The notes below the pieces were generated by a model, which was not told the origin of the DNA, searched no databases, and saw only the letters and a list, made by a program, of their open reading frames with translations. Below are positions 1 to 6,700 of a stretch of DNA of 11,520 bases, piece by piece. The translations under genes were made by a program, and so were the position numbers. The first letter of the stretch is position 1; each line of letters opens with the position of its first letter. Source of the stretch: Rodentolepis nana (lineage: Eukaryota > Platyhelminthes > Cestoda > Cyclophyllidea > Hymenolepididae); NCBI GenBank assembly GCA_900617975.1, contig UZAE01012247.1, forward strand, positions 34,387 to 45,906, written 5' to 3'.

Positions 1-93
1 CAAAGTGGTGTCTCGCGTAATCGTGTAGGAAAGACCTAGGATAAATGGTTTAATCATAATAGTTCTACCGAATACTGCTCCTTTTGGTATTTT

Positions 94-101
94 TATAAAT
101 A
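94..101 (+). promoter_or_regulatory. Possible TATA box
   Basis: TATAAATA matches the TATA consensus, but it implies a leader of nearly 500 nt with several upstream ATGs. AT-rich surroundings make a chance match likely. Confidence 0.15.
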
Positions 102-330
102 GGTCATTAAATTGGACATGATTAGAGTAAAAACGTAGTCAATAAAAGCAAATATGATTTAATTAAGGTTACGTCTTCATTGTAATCTAGATCCACATGC
201 CAAGAGAAGTTTCACCTATTTGTTTGTCTCTCCGAAATAAAACATCCGCCGCAGAAAACCAGGTCGACCTCGATGTCCTACTTATTTCACACTTACATCA
301 ACCTGAATGGTTAAACGGCCGTGCCCAATC

Positions 331-340
331 GACCAATCAG
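331..340 (+). promoter_or_regulatory. CCAAT box (NF-Y type)
   Basis: GACCAATCAG fits the extended NF-Y consensus (RRCCAATSR), and another CCAAT-like core (CCCAATC) lies a few bases upstream. It is about 270 bp before the start codon. NF-Y sites are common in fibrillar collagen promoters of vertebrates. Activity here is inferred. Confidence 0.35.
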
Positions 341-607
341 GGCGCAGATTATTAGGTTGAATTGGTGGCACTTGCATACGGCACGCGTACGTTAGTAGCC
401 CGCTTACCAGTGCGCTTAAGAATCGATCAGATTGGCGGTGCGACCGTGTGAGCCACAGGGGAGAGCGTGGGCAGAGTGGTCCGCTGAAATGGATGCGGTG
501 AGAAGGAATAACATCGTCGCAGAAGCATACCGAGAGGGAAGACGCAGAAGCCCACTGCAACAGTGCACTTCCCACTTGGCGTGTCTTTGTGAGTTTGTGG
601 TGGCACA

Positions 608-710
608 ATGCTCGCCTTCCGTGGTGAAATGGGGAATCGGCAAGTTCCTCTTAACAAATATGGAATTCTTAGCCTTCTCCTTATATCTTCCTTCGTATTT
701 ACTGCCCTTG
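608..710 (+). CDS. Collagen exon 1: start codon and signal peptide
   Basis: Encodes 34 codons plus one base. A polar, basic N-terminal stretch is followed by a hydrophobic core ([18 protein letters not shown]), typical of a secretory signal peptide. Joining phase 1 to exon 2 gives ALG followed by QVTSP, so cleavage after Gly35 is likely and would leave an N-terminal Gln36. A second in-frame ATG at 629 (Met8) has G at -3 and G at +4, a stronger initiation context than the first (A at -3, C at +4). Either start gives a working signal peptide. The donor is GTAAGT at 711. No cysteine-rich or thrombospondin-like N-propeptide follows. Confidence 0.85.
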
Positions 711-3700
711 GTAAGTCCATATTTGCTCTAAAACTCAATATTGTCAATCTCAATATCACAGTTCCTTTAGAAAAGGATATTATAATTCCCCGCTTTCTTG
801 CTATCTGTACTTTATGTTCCTTCATGAGTTATACTATTTGGGTGAAACAGAATGTTTGCTAAACATTCCATTCCTATCTTACACGTAAAATTCAATGCCA
901 ACTAAGATCTCCCTGCTTATGGGCATAAAGCACTTGAGCTAGTGGAAAAAATTGGATTTGATTTTTTGCTAACGGGGGAAATTGTCTTTTTTTTCTCATC
1001 CTTATACCTCTGCTTAGATGACGATATTCCGACAGAGCGCATTAACTTCAAATGACCATTCGTTATTTCCATTGGTTGAAATTAGTTAGAAATTCAATTT
1101 CAGCATAATCTCGATTTGATGTCCCTCTATGAAAGATCTGTATTCAAAGTTTGTGGTTATTGGCAATTTAGTCTCGTACATGTATCTTTAACATGAGCTT
1201 ATTTGAGGTTTATTTTAACCTCCCTTTTAGGACAAGTAACAAGTCCAACAGCAGCTATGGGTCCTCAGGGTCCTCGTGGTGACCCTGGACCAACAGGTCC
1301 AGAAGGCGCAGTTGGACCTCCCGGTCCCCCTGGTCTACAAGGACCTGCAGGTCCTGATGGCGCTCCAGGGGAAGTCGGTCCTCAAGGTCCTCCCGGTCCC
1401 AACGGAAGAAATGGTCGTGATGGTCTACCTGGTATTGCTGGTCCTCCAGGTCCTCAAGGTCTCCCTGGACTTCCTGGTGAAGCTGGTGCCACTGGTCCCC
1501 AAGGTCGTCAAGGTTACCAGGGTCCCCCTGGTGAAAAGGGTGAGGCTGGATTCGATGGCATGGCTGTAAGTTTCCGATCTTGAATTCTGCCACTTTCAAT
1601 GTGATCATTAGAAATTCAAAATATTTTACCAAATGGAAATAATGACACCTAGTGTGTGACATTAATTTACAAGTCCTTCGAAGTTTCTTGTGAATAAATT
1701 CAAAGCCTTATGTCCTTCAAGGTGCTGTTTTATTCTATTTCACTGCATAGCCTCGAAATTATGCTATCTGACATGGCAGACGAGCTCCTGAACCACCAAA
1801 TGAAAAGATCAATATTTTCGAAAGGCGTTTCTAAAAAATATAATATTTCTATTAACTATTAATGCATAATTACTTTAAATGTAATATTTTTTCTAATTTT
1901 TAAGAGATGTAAAATGTTAACTTATAAACATCATTAATGAGTTATCATTAGGACTAAATTTGTTACAAAATCGTCTTGGTTGTCTTAATAGGGATCTCCT
2001 GGTCCCATGGGTCCACCTGGTCCCGCAGGTCCAATGGGCACTGTTGGTCAAATCGGTCCAACAGGTTTCCAGGGCCCTATTGGTCCGCGTGGTGAGTCTG
2101 GCGCTGATGGACGAATTGGTCTCCCAGGGCCTCAGGGTCCAACTGGTCCCCCGGGTCCACCTGGTCAGTCTGGTCAAATCGGTCAAAAGGGTCAACGCGG
2201 TGAAGATGGTCCACGCGGTCCTCGTGGTAGTCGAGGTGCCACTGGTCCTGCTGGTGCTGACGGACCGGCTGGTGAACCTGGGCCTGTGGTAAGTTTTCGA
2301 TTTTCAAATATTTGGCGGCAGTAGTGAACTTATAGTGCTAAGTTGCTTGTTCCAACAATCAAAGTCCAGAATATAAAATACTGAGAAGAAATAGTGGGGA
2401 TGAAATTTTCTGATTAAGTCAAGTCCTAACTGTAACGCACACATTCATTGAATCCTGGGAAGGTAACATCCCCCCCCCCACTCAGAAATGGTGTTGAAGG
2501 TTATCAAAAGTTATCTGCCATTACCAGACCTGACTCCAGAGAAAAAAAATTGTTCCGGACATTCATCTTGAAAAAACGTACTCCTATGAGTGCCAGACCG
2601 ATTAGCCAATATGAGCTCTCAAAAAATAAATCTAACTTGTAAAAATTCATCTTATAACTCGTATGCTAAGTCTCTGGGGGAATGTAGTCCACAGTGTTTT
2701 GAAAACCTTTTCTGCTAACCTCAGTGATTAAACTAGCAGTAATTCTATCATTTAAGTTACTTTAAGAATTCGAGCAGATTAGCCTGTGTGTGCTCGGAAT
2801 GTTTGTGTGAAATGGTTAAGTAAGAAACGCTGAGAGGGAATGTCTAGTATTGAGAAGCGCATGCAAGAAGTCATTGTATGCATTCTTCTCAATATTGCAT
2901 ATAGATATTAATTTTCAGTGGATTTTTTGCTACAGGGTGAACCTGGAATGGACGGCAGACCAGGACCCCGTGGTGAAGCTGGTGTAGCCGGTCCTCAAGG
3001 TCAAATGGGAGCTGCAGGTCGACGAGGTGAACGTGGAGCCACAGGTCGACCTGGTGCTCAGGGTCGCAAAGGCCCCACCGGTGACCACGGTCCAGCTGGA
3101 CCTGTTGGTCCCACTGGTGCCGCCGGTCAAAAGGGTGAACGGGGTCAAACTGGTCGTGATGGTGACCAAGGTGAACCTGGACCTCGTGGAGATCAAGGAC
3201 CAATGGGAGCTCCAGGCGCTAAGGGAGCTCGTGGTGAATCTGGTCCACCTGGTCTAGCAGGGTCTCCTGGTCTGGATGGTCGTCAGGGTTTAGATGGTGC
3301 TGCAGGAGAAAATGGTCCACAAGGTGAACCTGGTATCCCTGGCCCCCCAGGTCCTATGGGTCGTCCTGGTATGGATGGTTTGCCTGGACCTCGTGGTGAT
3401 ATGGGTCCAAATGGCATCGATGGGAGTCCTGGTGTCAAGGGTGCTAGGGGTCCACCTGGTCCTCCGGGTCGTGCTGGAAACCTTGGAAAGCCCGGTACTC
3501 CCGGCACTCCTGGTGCTCTTGGCCCAGCTGGTCCCCCCGGTCCAACAGTAAGTAATCACTTATCACTATAACTGCTCTGCTTCATATATGTCTGTTTATC
3601 ATAAATAATGGTATAAATACCATTGGCGTCAATAATTATTTGTTCCATTAGACATAAAATTTTGATTTTTGTGATCGAGGGATATCTGACCTGTCGATCC

Positions 3701-6700
3701 TTTACGAGTATTACTTTCCATTCCTCAAAAATACCCCGATTGTTGACAACAGTTTTCGATCGAATACCCTAGAATTGCGTGAGTTTATGTCAACAGGAAC
3801 GGAAATTGACAATGCTGTCTACTTTAATCACACTGACGCAGTGCAATCTAAGGCCGCCTTGGCGTCATGATTGAGTTATCAGTTGTAAATTTGTGCCATC
3901 TTTATTTTGCTCACCATGGCAACTGACAAATCAAAAGAAGCTTCCAGATCAGTAAAAGGATGCACTTTTGAAATGAAGCTTGACCATAGAATCCACTTTG
4001 TAATAAAAAAGCATAAACTCGACCTTTCGATTTCGATATGCCTTGTTTCATTTTGACTGGTAGTTTTTGACATTTTTAAAAGGTTGGCGAATTACAAGCT
4101 TGTGTTTGGCTCTATAGGTCGAGCGGGTTGTCGTTGTACCATCACGTTAATTCGAGGCCCATAACTTTGCTCATGTAACGCCCTTCATCTTCCCTTTATA
4201 GGGTGCTCCCGGTGGTATTGGTGAGCCCGGACCTAAAGGTCAACGTGGTTACCAAGGTTTGCAAGGTGACGTTGGAGAAACTGGCGAAGTCGGCCCTCCT
4301 GGTCCAGACGGTGCTACCGGTCCAATTGGTAATCAAGGCACCTCTGGTTTTGTCGGCCCTGCTGGTGATCAAGGTCCCTCAGGTGCTGTAGGTCCCGAGG
4401 GCGATTCCGGTTCACCTGGTTATGATGGCTCCCCGGGTAAGGATGGAAAAGCTGGTCCTCGTGGTAAGGATGGCAACGCTGGCCCTATTGGTGAACGAGG
4501 TGAACAGGGCCCAGTCGGCCCTCGTGGCATCCGTGGTGAACGCGGCCCTCCTGGCGAAAAGGGTAGTGATGGTGAAGCCGGTGATGTTGGAGCTCAAGGT
4601 CTTACTGGTCCTTCTGTAAGCACACATTTTTTATCTTTAGCCAGGTACATGTAGGCAGATATTTAGTGATTCTACTAGGTTTTATTGAGCTACTATCAAA
4701 GAGATTAAAAAACGATAGGAGAGATCGTTGAGTCGGTAACACATTGTACAAGGTGAGGATAGGGAGAAGTTGGCGACCAATAATCAGTGAGCAGGCGTTT
4801 AAATGCTGAGAATTGAGTAACATACAGAGAAGCGATAAAAGTAGAATACTGATAATAGTAAATCACGGTAGATACATTGTAGAGTGTTGTAATGAAATTA
4901 TATCTTGAATCAAAAATTTGGTCAAATGATAATACTAAATTTTCGTATTTCGTAATCATTCTTTTAGGGTCCAAATGGTGTACCAGGCCCTGCTGGTAAA
5001 ACTGGTAGTCCCGGTGAGGTGGGTGAAGCTGGTGAAGAAGGTCTTCAAGGTCCTGCCGGTGTTCCTGGACTGGATGTAAGTTATGAACACGTCAAATCCT
5101 AATCACAAATCCTATTTAAATTGTCTTAATTTTGATAATATTTAACTAACTCTATTAGGGCATTCGCGGTCCCCAAGGTCTTCGTGGTGCACCTGGTGCA
5201 TCTGGTGTTACTCACGAACTCACTCCAGCACCTGGAAGCGAAGGTCCGAAGGGTGCGAGAGGTCCTACAGGTCCAGCCGGTCCCCCTGGCGACCAAGGTC
5301 CAAAGGGCGAACCTGGAGAAGCGGGTCCACCTGGTACTCCCGGTGAGCCTGGTGAACAAGGACCCTCTGGTCCCGCCGGTGATCCCGGACCTGATGGTGC
5401 ACCAGGTCTCGATGGTGAAGTTGGCCAAGAAGGTGCTCCAGGTGAACAAGGTCCAAGGGGTCAACGCGGTCCCAGTGGTGAACCAGGTGCCATGGGTCCT
5501 CCTGGCCCACCCGGTAAAGCTGGTGCTCCTGGTCCTGTTGGTCCTCCAGGTTCAGCTGGAGAACCTGGTAAACGTGGCCCTACTGGTCCCCCTGGTCCAG
5601 CAGGCGTACGTGGCCCAACTGGTTCCCCTGGTGCCAATGGAACCGATGGTCATGAAGGTCGCAAAGGACCCCAAGGTCGTCGTGGTCCGCCTGGTGCCAC
5701 GGGTCCAGCTGGTGACGCTGGAGCACCCGGTAAAGAGGGACCTCAAGGACCTCCCGGCCATCCCGGTTTTGTTGGTCCTTCTGGAGAACCTGGTCCTGAA
5801 GGTCCAGAGGGTAAAGAAGGCATCGAAGGTGCCCAAGGTGAACAAGGACCCCCAGGTCCTTATGGTGATATGGGTCCTCCTGGCCCAACAGGTGATCCTG
5901 GTCCAAAGGGTCGTCAAGGTCCTGCTGGAAAGCGAGGACCTCAGGGAGCACCAGGTTCTCGTGGGCCTCAGGGTGCACAGGGTCCACAAGGTCCTGTAGG
6001 CCTCAATGGTCCTTCTGGCCCTGTTGGTCAACGTGGACCTCGTGGAGCTCCTGGTCCAAAGGGCCCAAAAGGTCTCCAAGGTGAAAGTGGCGCCGCTGGT
6101 GCTGATGGAAATGATGGTGAAACTGGTCCCCGTGGTCCACAGGGCGCAGCTGGTAGTCGTGGAAAGGACGGTCTACCCGGAAAACGCGGTCCCATGGGTC
6201 CCAAAGGAACTCCAGGTGCCAAAGGTCCACCAGGTCTACAAGGTCCCCCCGGTCATGATGGTCCAAGCGGTTATCCTGGTGCTTCTGGCAAACGTGGTCC
6301 AACAGGTCCTACAGGTGAACGGGGTCCTCAGGGTCCTCCTGGTTTGCGCGGTGAGCCCGGTGATATGGGAGAGCAAGGGCCGATTGGTCCTTCTGGTAAC
6401 GATGGTGATCCTGGACCAGCTGGTGTCCAAGGTCCCCCAGGTCCACCAGGTCCACCTGGTCCCCCTGGGTCAATCGTGAGTGTGCAATCTCGCCGATCAC
6501 CTACCAAGGGCCTCCTTTATGGTGATGATCCCAAAGCTGCTCGCATCTTCGGTATGAACTCTGTCAAGTTCCCTCGTGGTACCCAGGAAGTTCCAGCTCG
6601 TACATGCGCTCAGTTGGCTGCAAACTTCCCTAACTTACCTGATGGTTAGTGTTCTCATAACCATCTTCCCAGCATTTACCTTAATTTCTAGTTTCTAGTT

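Larger units (their letters stand above)
1..607 (+). other. Upstream and 5' untranslated region of the collagen gene
   Basis: No credible coding region is seen on either strand; the small open frames here have no family features. The 1-300 part is AT-rich, while 300-560 is richer in GC and CpG, which may mark the promoter and first-exon leader. A TATAAATA string sits at 94-101, over 500 bp before the start codon. The transcription start cannot be placed from sequence alone. Confidence 0.5.

Noticed and set aside
432..731. 99-codon + strand open frame overlapping the first exon
   Set aside because: It is in a different frame from the signal peptide, has no recognisable features, and crosses a clear GTAAGT donor.
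2448..2642. 64-codon open frame in intron 3
   Set aside because: No Gly-X-Y content or splice sites; it begins beside a C10 run and would break the helix.
1255..6500. Many long open frames in other frames and on the - strand across the collagen exons
   Set aside because: They arise because GGN-CCN-rich Gly-X-Y repeats avoid stops in shifted and antisense frames; their products are monotonous low-complexity shadows.
6508..6530. Short intron from the GTGAGT at 6476 to a nearby AG
   Set aside because: It would be only about 30 nt, far below the smallest introns here, and would remove telopeptide coding that matches the family.
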